Translations under genes and position numbers: made by a program | The notes under the pieces: generated by a model | Seen by the model: the letters and a program-made list of their open reading frames with translations, nothing else | What the model was told of the DNA's origin: nothing | Database searches by the model: none | Assembly (NCBI GenBank): GCA_040403555.1 | Contig: JBBAKN010000003.1 | Location: 1 to 64,000, forward strand | DNA: 64,000 bases | Direction of reading: 5' to 3' | DNA from: JAIPAN01 sp040403555 | Lineage (GTDB): Bacteria > Bacteroidota > Bacteroidia > Sphingobacteriales > Sphingobacteriaceae | Shown: positions 9,120 through 16,987 of the stretch, one piece after another | Layout: each line of letters opens with the position of its first letter | How positions within the stretch are numbered: position 1 is the stretch's first letter

Positions 9120-11179
9120 GATTTTTTTAAAAGTATTCCAGCTTTTCTTATTTCAAGAAAAGCTTTGGCAATATAGCTCACCGTGATGGTTTTTGAACTA
9201 TAAGGGTCATTTATACGCGGTTTTATAAAAGGTATGTTATAAGGCTCGTATAAAGATATATTTGAAGTTTTTAAAAGATACTGATAACCCTTCAATACTT
9301 GATTCCGTATTTTCACGTCTTTACGTATGTTATATACGTTTAGTAATGCTAAAACAGCTAATGCAGAAGTTAACAATTCACTTTTATTATTATTCATGCT
9401 CCATCCACCATCTTTTTGCTGTGATGTCTCAAAAAATTCGATTGTTTTGTTCAAGGATTTATATAAAAAGTTAGTACTTGCCGTTGGATCTTTTTTAAGT
9501 ACATAGGTTATCAGCCGCATTACAACATAGGTTCCATAATACGACCCATAATACCATTTACTTTGCCAACTACCATTGGGATCTCTGTGTGAAATTATAT
9601 ACTTACAGGACTTTACAATTTGCTTATAATACAACTTGAAATCATAGAGGCATAATCCATACACAAGGTTGGCCATCACCTCTGCATCTGGGCCTGTCCC
9701 CCACATATTATTATACTTTTCTTGTCGTAAATGAGTAATATTAATAGATTTTTTGGGAATGATCCACGTTTCAATTCCACCATCTATATTAGTCCTTTCT
9801 TTTAAGAGAATATTTAGCGGATGGCTAATATATTTTTTTATGTAAATACTTTTGTCTAAACGTACAAACAATTGGAGTATTTGTCCAAGATCGTCCGCGT
9901 CTGCCGCAATCTCCTCTATTTTAGGATAATAGCTCCACCCGCCGATAACATCTCTTTGTCTTTTTTTGACTAAGTACTTGGCTTCATTTTCTAACATCCG
10001 ACTTAAATCGATGCCTAAAATATCCCTGCAATCACATAGTACATCACCAATTATTGCTCTTTGAAAAGTGTCATTTACATGAATTTCATTTGAGGTCGTC
10101 AGGCCTATATTTTTATTTAAATAAATAACATGTTTTAATTCTCCAAATCCCTGATCCGCTTGTTCGAACAGGAAAGAAATTGTCTCCTGTTCTGTTTTAT
10201 GCAGCTTCTTAAAAATAGAAACCCCAGTTAGTAAGCTTTTATATGAATCTGGCCTGGATTTTTTTTTACGAGTGAGGGCATCCCTTATTTTTATACATTT
10301 TATAAACCCAGTCATATTAAACAATTCCTCACTCGCAACCTTCTTAAATTTATATAAGGCATCTGACCAGATGCCAGCATTAGCTTTTTTTGATAAAGCT
10401 ATACCAAATTCTATTTTACCCAACAAGCGTTTGTATACTTTTTTATACATTCCTGACAGGTAGAAGTACTTTATTTTCCGATCAATAGAGCCTTCTAAAC
10501 TAGCCTTTCGGCTATTATTGAGTTTTAATAATACGAAATTTAACTGTTTATTTTCATAGTCTTTTTTGATATCTTTTATATCATCAAGTATCTGATATGC
10601 AATGGCAAAATTATTATGAATAGCAGAGAGAGTTTGATATTTGTGTTTCTCATGGTTATGCTGAAGATGATATACCGCACTCAGTGCTATAAGCCCGATT
10701 ACATTACGATTCATAGCGAGCTGGTCATATGTTTCTTCGTCTATTCTTTTTCTTGATTTTATTTTTATTTCATTTGCAAAATTGTCATAGTAAGTCTGGT
10801 GTAAAGAATTCCAGCTTTGCCAAAAAGGAGATTGGATCGAAAAATAAGTGGACAGGATTTTAATAGCCTCTTCATGGGACTTCAAAATAAACATCATTAC
10901 TTTCTCACCCATTTTTGTGGATGCTACATCAAACAAATCATCTATTTTCAGCAGTGAATAAAAGTAAAGATACCCAGCAATTGTAATCTGTTTAATTTCT
11001 GAAGTTGTAAATTTTATATTATAGGCATCAGCAAAAAGAGCGGGATAACAAAGGAACATTTTATTAGACTCAAACGCATTTTCACTTAACATGTTATCAA
11101 AAAGCATGTCAGTATTTAATGGTGTCAAATAATTTATTACTTCTTGTTTTAAAAGTAAAAATTTTCCTTCATCGATCAT
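9116..11179 (-). CDS. Isoprenyl diphosphate synthase / class II terpene cyclase-like fusion
   Basis: 687 residues. The N-terminal half resembles trans-isoprenyl diphosphate synthases: DDLFD at 80-84 is the first aspartate-rich motif and DDIKD at 199-203 the second. The C-terminal half (about 320-687) resembles squalene-hopene cyclase/prenyltransferase alpha-barrels: DADD at 427-430 matches the class II DxDD protonation motif, and NGSWQ (about 535) and QKDGGWS (588-594) are QW-like repeats. Both active-site motifs look intact, so a bifunctional enzyme that builds and cyclises a prenyl diphosphate is plausible. ComQ, which prenylates a tryptophan of the ComX pheromone, is a precedent for IDS-fold enzymes acting on peptides, and both precursors carry Trp43. 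Whether the substrate is a peptide or free isoprenoid is unknown. The gene lies 2 bp downstream of the secreted-protein gene. Confidence 0.8.
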   Translation of the reverse strand: MIDEGKFLLLKQEVINYLTPLNTDMLFDNMLSENAFESNKMFLCYPALFADAYNIKFTTSEIKQITIAGYLYFYSLLKIDDLFDVASTKMGEKVMMFILKSHEEAIKILSTYFSIQSPFWQSWNSLHQTYYDNFANEIKIKSRKRIDEETYDQLAMNRNVIGLIALSAVYHLQHNHEKHKYQTLSAIHNNFAIAYQILDDIKDIKKDYENKQLNFVLLKLNNSRKASLEGSIDRKIKYFYLSGMYKKVYKRLLGKIEFGIALSKKANAGIWSDALYKFKKVASEELFNMTGFIKCIKIRDALTRKKKSRPDSYKSLLTGVSIFKKLHKTEQETISFLFEQADQGFGELKHVIYLNKNIGLTTSNEIHVNDTFQRAIIGDVLCDCRDILGIDLSRMLENEAKYLVKKRQRDVIGGWSYYPKIEEIAADADDLGQILQLFVRLDKSIYIKKYISHPLNILLKERTNIDGGIETWIIPKKSINITHLRQEKYNNMWGTGPDAEVMANLVYGLCLYDFKLYYKQIVKSCKYIISHRDPNGSWQSKWYYGSYYGTYVVMRLITYVLKKDPTASTNFLYKSLNKTIEFFETSQQKDGGWSMNNNKSELLTSALAVLALLNVYNIRKDVKIRNQVLKGYQYLLKTSNISLYEPYNIPFIKPRINDPYSSKTITVSYIAKAFLEIRKAGILLKKS

Positions 11180-11181
11180 AG

Positions 11182-12027
11182 TTAATACTTGGCTTTTAAC
11201 ATCAATGAAAGTTCGTAGTCTTCATTTTTAAGCCAAGGTGTTTGAGAAAACCATTTGTAGTGCAAAATACCTCCTTTGTGGCCTGTTATATGTACATTAT
11301 TACCTAAATCCGTATTGGCGATTGACTTAGACCTAGCTATCAGTTCAAGACTGAGAAAGATTTGTGGATTGTCAGAAATATAAATATTAAACTTTGACAG
11401 ATCATGCTCACTAATTCCATCTTGTTTTGTTACTTGCAAAATAATATTCCCAGTTAATAATTCATTTCCAGGGTGTCCATTTTTATATTCTCTGATATGT
11501 AGCTTAAACCATGCAGTATCGCAGCCTGTAAGAATGTAGAATGAAACCATTTCTATCCTAAATTGATTAGTGCCAATAGTGAAAACATTTCCGAGTTCAC
11601 CGCCTTTGCCACTGCCACTCCATCCTGAATTTAAGTTCCTCCTTTTACTAACCGACCCAAAAATACTTTCATTTCTAAATGAAAAAACACTTATTTCTTT
11701 TAGTAGATACGCAGTTGGTTCTAAAAGAAAATCTTTTTTTGTTATAAAATCCTGCAAGCGTATTTTCATATCCAAGTATCCTATGGAACTGATAACCACC
11801 GTGTCATTATAATCAAGATTTTGGGTCAGTTCAAATATAAAATTTCCACTTGAGTCGGAAATGCTTCCCACATTTTTTCGAAGAATTCCAATGGATGCAT
11901 ATGGAATAGGGATTCCGTTTGATACGTTTTTGATATTGCCGTTAATAACATTTTGTGCAACTATTGAGAGTGGTAGTAATAGCAATATCAAAAAGGGAAT
12001 AAAAAATATATTTTTTAGTAACTTCAT
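11182..12027 (-). CDS. Secreted CarboxypepD_reg-like domain protein
   Basis: 281 residues with a clear signal peptide (MKLLKNIFFIPFLILLLLPL, ending near VAQ). Residues 24-105 form a CarboxypepD_reg-like beta-sandwich (INGNIKNV, IPYASIGILRKNVGSISDSSGNF, SIGYLDMKI), the domain seen at the N-terminus of TonB receptors and on many exported Bacteroidota proteins. The remaining 170 residues are a beta-rich region I do not recognise. No TonB barrel follows. It is the first gene of a two-gene minus-strand unit with the terpene-cyclase-like gene and diverges from precursor A2 across a 251-bp A/T-rich gap. A role in export, reception or immunity for the cluster product is possible but unproven. Confidence 0.8.
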   Translation of the reverse strand: MKLLKNIFFIPFLILLLLPLSIVAQNVINGNIKNVSNGIPIPYASIGILRKNVGSISDSSGNFIFELTQNLDYNDTVVISSIGYLDMKIRLQDFITKKDFLLEPTAYLLKEISVFSFRNESIFGSVSKRRNLNSGWSGSGKGGELGNVFTIGTNQFRIEMVSFYILTGCDTAWFKLHIREYKNGHPGNELLTGNIILQVTKQDGISEHDLSKFNIYISDNPQIFLSLELIARSKSIANTDLGNNVHITGHKGGILHYKWFSQTPWLKNEDYELSLMLKAKY

Positions 12028-12278
12028 AATATATAATATTTAACTTAATCCAATCTATCTGATTTAGCGACTCTGAACATTTATTTTCAGAAGTTTTTTC
12101 TTTTAGTACTATACAAATTATGAAAGAAAATTAATTAAATTTGTTTAATAAAAAAAATAGATTTATTTTAGAATAATAACTCTTGCTTTTAACAAGGAAA
12201 TCATTATATTTTCATTTAAATATTAACACTTTGACAATGATCGTATAACAAAATTTATTAATTACTAAAATCACCTAG

Positions 12279-12527
12279 ATGAAAAAGAAAAGTAATCTCA
12301 TTGGCACAAAGGATTCAGAGATGTGTTCTGCAAACGAGAACATATATGATATGTTTTCAATAACCGAACTGGAACAACGACTTCAAATGAGTGAAGCAGG
12401 TGTTTGGTGTGATACTAAGTGCGGAACTGATTGTAATCCTATCTGCAATACTAATGACCAGACTTGTACTACTGATCAGTTATGCACTTCCATAGTTTGC
12501 ACTACCATTTGTGGAGCTATTTTGTAA
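12279..12527 (+). CDS. Cysteine-rich RiPP precursor peptide A2
   Basis: 82 residues, a close paralogue of the peptide at 6652. The segment from SANENIYDMFS through LEQRLQMSEAGVWC to CNP is almost identical, and the eight cysteines occupy the same positions (44, 48, 52, 56, 63, 69, 74, 78). Differences in the core are conservative (V/I, N/D, E/Q, S/T) except at the C-terminus (GAIL against PSLS). The leader start differs completely (MKKKSNLIGTK against MATKKLLTNEH) and has an extra Cys16. It lies on the far side of the terpene pair, 5.4 kb from its twin, with no modifying enzyme of its own, so the radical SAM enzyme at 4946 presumably serves both. Strong purifying-type conservation indicates a functional gene. 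Confidence 0.9.
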   Translation: MKKKSNLIGTKDSEMCSANENIYDMFSITELEQRLQMSEAGVWCDTKCGTDCNPICNTNDQTCTTDQLCTSIVCTTICGAIL

Positions 12528-12545
12528 GCTCCTCTTTAATTTTTG
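12513..12545 (+). terminator. Terminator at the end of precursor A2
   Basis: GGAGCT (12513-12518) pairs with AGCTCC (12527-12532), the stem spanning the stop codon at 12525-12527, followed by a T-rich tract. A short intrinsic terminator overlapping the end of the coding sequence. Confidence 0.5.
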
Positions 12546-12559
12546 TCCTCCCATTTTTT

Positions 12560-12962
12560 GAGGAAAAAAATATTCCATTACTCCGAATTCTTACCTACCA
12601 AGGAACTGGATTTAAAGAGAAATCAGAGCATCACGAATATGAACTTTATCTTCACTTGAAAATATTGATTAAAGCAACACCCAAGTGAGTCATCTTCAAA
12701 CAAATTTGATCTGTGAGGGCATTTACATCGTACCATGGAGGAGGAATTCTATGCTATTGCTTTTAGGAAAAAACTGTACTACAATTTGGAACTTCTGCAG
12801 CAAAATTTTGATAATTGGATAAAGTATTAAAATAAAGAACACTCTCACAACAGACGGTATTGCATTGGAAAAAATCCCATTCGGACATTTAATGAATCAT
12901 AACCTTTAGCGAAGGATAATATCCTGAATCAATATGTCGATCAAAATATCCTGACCCTATAA
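12560..12962 (+). pseudogene. Remnant of IS481-family transposase (C-terminal part)
   Basis: Translation in changing frames gives IPLLRILTYQGTGF, then EHHEYELYL, then LQTNLICEG, then HRTMEEEFYAIAFRKKLY, YNLELLQQNFDNWIKY and GKNPIRTF. These match, in order, the catalytic core and C-terminus of IS481-type DDE transposases, where the usual forms are LTDRGTEYCG, QTNGICERFHRTM and GKTPMQTF. At least two frameshifts and two in-frame stops (in the WIKY and NES regions) break it, and the catalytic Asp of LTD has become Tyr. No N-terminal half or terminal inverted repeat is visible. It is an old, dead insertion-sequence scar directly after precursor A2 and before the hsdM stump. Confidence 0.7.
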
Positions 12963-12990
12963 AACTAAAAAAAGAACCCTATTAGTTAGA

Positions 12991-13131
12991 TTAAATACTA
13001 GCTATTACAATTAAACCTAAAACGACATGCTTGTATTCAGCAGGCTCAGCGCTACCTCGTAATTTTTTTGCAGCTTCCCAAAGGGTAACTTCAATCGCTT
13101 TTTCTTTTACTTCTTTTATTGACTTCGCCAT
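12991..13131 (-). pseudogene. hsdM: Truncated type I methylase gene (hsdM stump)
   Basis: 46 residues from an ATG at 13131. The first 41 match the N-terminus of HsdM, the N6-adenine methylase subunit of type I restriction systems (MAKSIKEVKEKAIEV, LWEAAKKLRG, EYKHVVLGLI). The usual continuation (FLKYASDKF-type) is missing and the frame ends after five unrelated residues. It follows dinD by 5 bp in the same direction, in the operon order expected for type I loci. The methylase, specificity and restriction genes that should follow are absent and are replaced by the IS481 scar and the RiPP cluster. A functional small protein is very unlikely. Confidence 0.7.
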
Positions 13132-13136
13132 AATTA

Positions 13137-13979
13137 CTATTTCTTTCCTTTGAGTTTTTTCTTTTCGATTCCTTTATCAGCAGATTTTACTCTGCGTTCT
13201 AGTTTCTTAATGTCCTCTTCTGCTGGGAGCTGTTCCGGTTTTATTCCACTTTTACCAAGTAGTCCTCGAACATCTTTGTTGTTCTTCACATGCTCATCAG
13301 TAATTCTTGCTTCACCTTTTAAGTCATGTTGCTTTACATTAAAGTTGGTTATTTCGGTAGCCAACTGTTTTGCTGTAATTGTGATAGTTGGAAGGAAATC
13401 TGCCAAAGGTCTATTTTCCGGAATGCCCAACTTCTTTTTCATATTGCTAGTAGTCAATCCGCCAAATAATGCCCAGTCTCCCTTGCTGCGAATATTTGCA
13501 AAGCCTTTATTGTCTACACCTCTCTCATAAATGTTTTTAGAAAGTTCCGTTTCGGTTGCCGCCAATTTTTCACGAGCCTGTAACCGTTCATTCAAACGAA
13601 TTCGTTCTTCAAGTAACTCTTGCTTTCGTGTTTGAATTGCGAAGTAGCTTTGTGCAAAAGCGATTTGTTCTTTCTTTGGATCACCGTTTTGAGCAATGAG
13701 ATAGCAGGCATACCTCGTGAGCATGATGTCATCTTGTTTTCGTTCTGCTCCGGAGCCGATTTTGACCATTTTGGTGACGTCAACGAAATGGTCTAAAACC
13801 CCTTCCCCAGTGGTTTTACAGCTTTCCTTGGCTTTATCTACTGCATTGAGGAAGTTTCGCCAATCAGAATAGCCAAGTAGCTCTTGAAGTTCCCTGGCAA
13901 GCCAATACTCAACACCGTCTTGCTCGTAGGCGGACTCCTCGAATGATTTATTTAGTTTAACAATTGTTTCCTTTTCCAT
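13137..13979 (-). CDS. dinD: DNA damage-inducible protein D (DinD/BRO-type)
   Basis: 280 residues. The N-terminal domain (YWLARELQELLGYSDWRNF, about 22-42) is the BRO-N-like DinD domain; the rest matches DinD with VDNKGFANIRSKGDWALFGG near the middle and a lysine-rich tail. In E. coli DinD is SOS-induced and inhibits RecA filament activity. In Bacteroidota such genes often sit next to type I restriction genes, as here: an XRE regulator 6 bp upstream and the hsdM stump 5 bp downstream. The gene itself appears intact, although the system it belonged to is broken. Confidence 0.85.
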   Translation of the reverse strand: MEKETIVKLNKSFEESAYEQDGVEYWLARELQELLGYSDWRNFLNAVDKAKESCKTTGEGVLDHFVDVTKMVKIGSGAERKQDDIMLTRYACYLIAQNGDPKKEQIAFAQSYFAIQTRKQELLEERIRLNERLQAREKLAATETELSKNIYERGVDNKGFANIRSKGDWALFGGLTTSNMKKKLGIPENRPLADFLPTITITAKQLATEITNFNVKQHDLKGEARITDEHVKNNKDVRGLLGKSGIKPEQLPAEEDIKKLERRVKSADKGIEKKKLKGKK

Positions 13980-13985
13980 AATAAT

Positions 13986-14273
13986 TTATTTAGCTTCTAA
14001 ATATCTCTCAAGAGATTCTTTTAAAAATGGTTGATCACCATATTCAATGTGTATTCGTTGCATCAAAAACTCAATCTGCAATTGTCTAAATTCAACATTC
14101 AAGAATTCAGCAATTCTACTGAGTTGATACGCTTGTATTTGTCGTTCTCCATTTTCGATTTTACTCAGCATGGAGACATCAATGCCAATATGATCTGCAA
14201 CTTTTCTCAAAGACAGTTTTCTTTCTTTTCGAAGATTTTGCAAAAGATTTCCTATGCTTGGCTCAATTACCAT
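13986..14273 (-). CDS. XRE-family HTH regulator
   Basis: 95 residues with a complete HTH_3 domain (residues 8-62: LRKERKLSLRKVADHIGIDV, SMLSKIENGERQ) and a short C-terminal helix. It is the first gene of the xre-dinD-hsdM unit, 6 bp upstream of dinD, and probably controls its expression, as C-protein-like regulators do in restriction systems. Confidence 0.85.
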   Translation of the reverse strand: MVIEPSIGNLLQNLRKERKLSLRKVADHIGIDVSMLSKIENGERQIQAYQLSRIAEFLNVEFRQLQIEFLMQRIHIEYGDQPFLKESLERYLEAK

Positions 14274-14398
14274 TCTTTTTGAAATTTGCTGTTGACAAAC
14301 TTGTCAAATGTAATTAAACTTTTAGTCGTTTGATAGGTGTTGTGGGAAACTTTTCTGCCAATTCAGGTCAAAGACTTTAAGAATGTGGTAAAACCAAG

Positions 14399-14435
14399 GT
14401 AAAAAAGAAAGTCCCACGGAAAGCCGTGGGACTTA
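14399..14435 (-). terminator. Rho-independent terminator after primase gene
   Basis: On the minus strand AAGTCCCACGG, a CTTT loop and CCGTGGGACTT make an 11-bp stem followed by TTCTTTTTT. It ends the minus-strand unit of the primase-helicase gene, whose stop is at 14492. A second small GCCGG/CCGGC hairpin (14437-14463) precedes it. Confidence 0.75.
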
Positions 14436-14491
14436 TGCCGGAAAATGGGGGGAGAAACCGGCATTTTCACTGGAAAACCAGCGAAATATCT

Positions 14492-16567
14492 TTAAAAAGG
14501 CAGCTCTGCCATGGTGAATTCAGCACTATTGATGGCACTTTTCTCGATAATGGTGTTGTCTTTCATGTATTTGATGTAGTTCCGAGCCATCCTATCCTTT
14601 ACATCCATGGCTTCCATGATGGATTGAGTGAGTTCGGCCATGGTCATAGAGTTCTTCTTACTGAAAATCTCTCGTGCAACCTCAGTGAGGTCATTCTTTT
14701 TTCGTGTTTCAGCATCCTCTTTACTCTTTTCACCCATGAATACATGTCGGCCTTCTTGATTATCCCATCCAAACTGGATAATGGGTACATCCAAAGGTGA
14801 TCCGTCACGGACTTTTAGTGCTTTTACCACACTGCAACGATTGTTGTCGTCCTTTTCGATTAAGATGATACCTGCTGCTTTCCGTTGAACTTCGGATCCC
14901 AGGTGTCCGCGTAGCTTCATGCCTGAGGGTGCCATGTGCAGAACGCAAACAATACAGGTGTTATAGATGGCGGCGAGCCTAAACAGTTCTTCAATCAGCT
15001 TGACGGAACTTTCTTCGTCGTTAACACCGCCCAATAAATCCGCAATTCCATCGATGACCATCATGTGAATGCCACCATACTCGTAGTAGAAACGATCCAT
15101 GGATTCCAGGATCAGGTTCATGCGTTCGTTTCGGGAAATCCCTACGAGGCAAAATGCCTTGAACCATGAGGGAGGCCGCTCCAGGGTAGACCGTTTCATG
15201 ATGTAGGTGAGATTCTTGTAGAGCTGGTATTCCGATTGTTCGGTATCATAAAGTAGCACTGCTTTTTGTTCTGTGTTTTCCTGGACGGCTGTGCCCAGTG
15301 TGTCAATACTGATTCCGTCCGGTTTGATGGCCCCTGAGAGAATTCCACCGAGGTAGTTGGTTTTACCACTTCCTTCGGATCCTGCAACACAAAGAAGGTT
15401 TCCAGGTGATCCAATGGTCACGTCATTGATGGTAATCACAGGATCTGGAGCCTTGGGTGGTTTGTCAAAATCAATTTCGCAGCTTCGCATAACGGAAAGG
15501 GTGTCTTCATAAATCTGATCCAGCATCTCCACAAACAGCATCATCAAATCGTCGGCGGTATGACCAAGTTTGAAAAAGTCGGAAATGTCTTTTTGGCTTT
15601 TATCCCCTGTTAGTGGGAGCTTTAGGCTTTTCATGGAATAGCTTTTCAAGTCGGAAGTGAGTTTCTCCATGGATTTCAACCCGGTTTCATCTACATCGTA
15701 GAGCAACGTAATGTGCTTGAACCTGTAACTCAGTCCACGAAGCAGGTTTTTGGGAATGTGCGCCGTTTCACTGTTCAGGCAGATGGCGTTAAATCCATGG
15801 GATACAAGGCTCAGAACATCCTTTTCACCACCGGTGATAAAGAGTATGTCACCTCGAACAGGTAGTTGTTCAATTCCAAACACATAGCTTTCGGTAATTT
15901 CACCGGCGTAGAGAAAGCGTAACTTGGAATTTGGCATGTACAGTTTGGTATGCCGTCTGCCTTGGTAACCGAATATGGGTTCCTGGTTACTCGACGTAAG
16001 CAAATAGTCTTTACCTTCTTTGGTTGTGCCATGGAAGGTGTGGATTGAAATGACGTTGTACTGGTTAAGGACATCTTCAGTAATGCCGTATTGGTTCCAA
16101 AACTCGAGCTCGGATTCTGCAAACTCCTTGGTTTTAATAGGCATCTTTGTCTTGGCTGTTTCAAATCCATCATGAATCGAGGGGATTCGACTTGCCCGTG
16201 TAACAGCACCCTTATTCTCTTTGATGAGTCGGTCAACCTTCTGTTGATTCTCCTCGAGATTCAAATAAAGTTCCCCATCGATAATCTCCAAGATCCGTAG
16301 AAATTCTGCCCGGTCATCGCAGCCCAGGGCAAAGATTTTACCGACCATGAAAAAACAATCTCCACTGTACTCCGAATCCCCAAAATCCTTGAATTTGTAG
16401 ATCCCGGACTTGTTGTCGAAGTACACATAGCAGGAGGCTATATTGTCCTTGTAGAAAGGGCTTCGAAAGGATTTGCCAACCTTGGTAAATCTGCTTCCTA
16501 AAAAGTGTTTAAATACATCCAGGCCTTTATTGGTCGCCTGTAAAACCGCGTCTTTTGTTAATGCCAT
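14492..16567 (-). CDS. Toprim primase / RecA-like helicase of mobile element
   Basis: 691 residues from an ATG at 16567. The N-terminal 100 residues resemble a primase DNA-binding region without obvious zinc cysteines. A Toprim domain lies in the middle (FITGGEKDVLSL with the catalytic Glu; LLYDVDETG with the DxD). A RepA/DnaB-like ATPase core follows, with Walker A AGSEGSGKT, Walker B MMVIDGIADLL and a sensor region VCVLHMAPSG. A winged-helix-like tail ends the protein. This is the replication primase-helicase design of plasmids, phages and integrative elements. It is preceded by the small HTH gene (21 bp gap) and followed by a strong terminator. Confidence 0.85.
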   Translation of the reverse strand: MALTKDAVLQATNKGLDVFKHFLGSRFTKVGKSFRSPFYKDNIASCYVYFDNKSGIYKFKDFGDSEYSGDCFFMVGKIFALGCDDRAEFLRILEIIDGELYLNLEENQQKVDRLIKENKGAVTRASRIPSIHDGFETAKTKMPIKTKEFAESELEFWNQYGITEDVLNQYNVISIHTFHGTTKEGKDYLLTSSNQEPIFGYQGRRHTKLYMPNSKLRFLYAGEITESYVFGIEQLPVRGDILFITGGEKDVLSLVSHGFNAICLNSETAHIPKNLLRGLSYRFKHITLLYDVDETGLKSMEKLTSDLKSYSMKSLKLPLTGDKSQKDISDFFKLGHTADDLMMLFVEMLDQIYEDTLSVMRSCEIDFDKPPKAPDPVITINDVTIGSPGNLLCVAGSEGSGKTNYLGGILSGAIKPDGISIDTLGTAVQENTEQKAVLLYDTEQSEYQLYKNLTYIMKRSTLERPPSWFKAFCLVGISRNERMNLILESMDRFYYEYGGIHMMVIDGIADLLGGVNDEESSVKLIEELFRLAAIYNTCIVCVLHMAPSGMKLRGHLGSEVQRKAAGIILIEKDDNNRCSVVKALKVRDGSPLDVPIIQFGWDNQEGRHVFMGEKSKEDAETRKKNDLTEVAREIFSKKNSMTMAELTQSIMEAMDVKDRMARNYIKYMKDNTIIEKSAINSAEFTMAELPF

Positions 16568-16588
16568 ATTGATTGATTGTTACAGATT

Positions 16589-16900
16589 TCAGAGAATGGA
16601 TGGTTTCGTAGGGTTGTAGTTTTTCTTACCGTACTTGCGGATATCCGACAGTAGGATCCGCCGTTGACGGCCTACTTGGGTGTACGCTAGTTCACCGGTA
16701 TTCATGAGTTCGTAAATCAGTGTCCTGCCGCATTGCAATACGCGACAAGCACTGGCTACGTCCAGATACCGGTCTTCATCCTTCACCTCATTGGTAACTT
16801 TCACCAATAGCTGATTCAGTCTTTTCTCCAGTTGGTTTAATTTCTCCTGGAGTTCTAGGATTTTCTTGTCTTCTGATTTGTTATCTACGGATTGCCACAT
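16589..16900 (-). CDS. Excisionase-like helix-turn-helix protein
   Basis: 103 residues from the ATG at 16900; a GTG two codons earlier is the alternative. A coiled-coil start (LELQEKLNQLEKRLNQLL) is followed by a winged-helix HTH_17/MerR-like domain: YLDVASACRVLQCGRTLIYE, then QVGRQRRILLSDIRKY. Bacteroidota conjugative transposons usually carry several such Xis-like proteins controlling excision or the adjacent operon. It lies 21 bp upstream of the primase gene and is likely cotranscribed. Confidence 0.8.
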   Translation of the reverse strand: MWQSVDNKSEDKKILELQEKLNQLEKRLNQLLVKVTNEVKDEDRYLDVASACRVLQCGRTLIYELMNTGELAYTQVGRQRRILLSDIRKYGKKNYNPTKPSIL

Positions 16901-16987
16901 ACGCACTCGGATTTGATTTCGAGTGCAAGGCTACCGAGATAAAAAAACTTCCTTATTGTAGTTGAATTCAAGTTGAATAAGATTTTT

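Noticed and set aside
12482..12688. 68-codon frame overlapping the end of precursor A2
   Set aside because: Its second half is the transposase remnant and its start lies inside the precursor in another frame; no family match as a whole.
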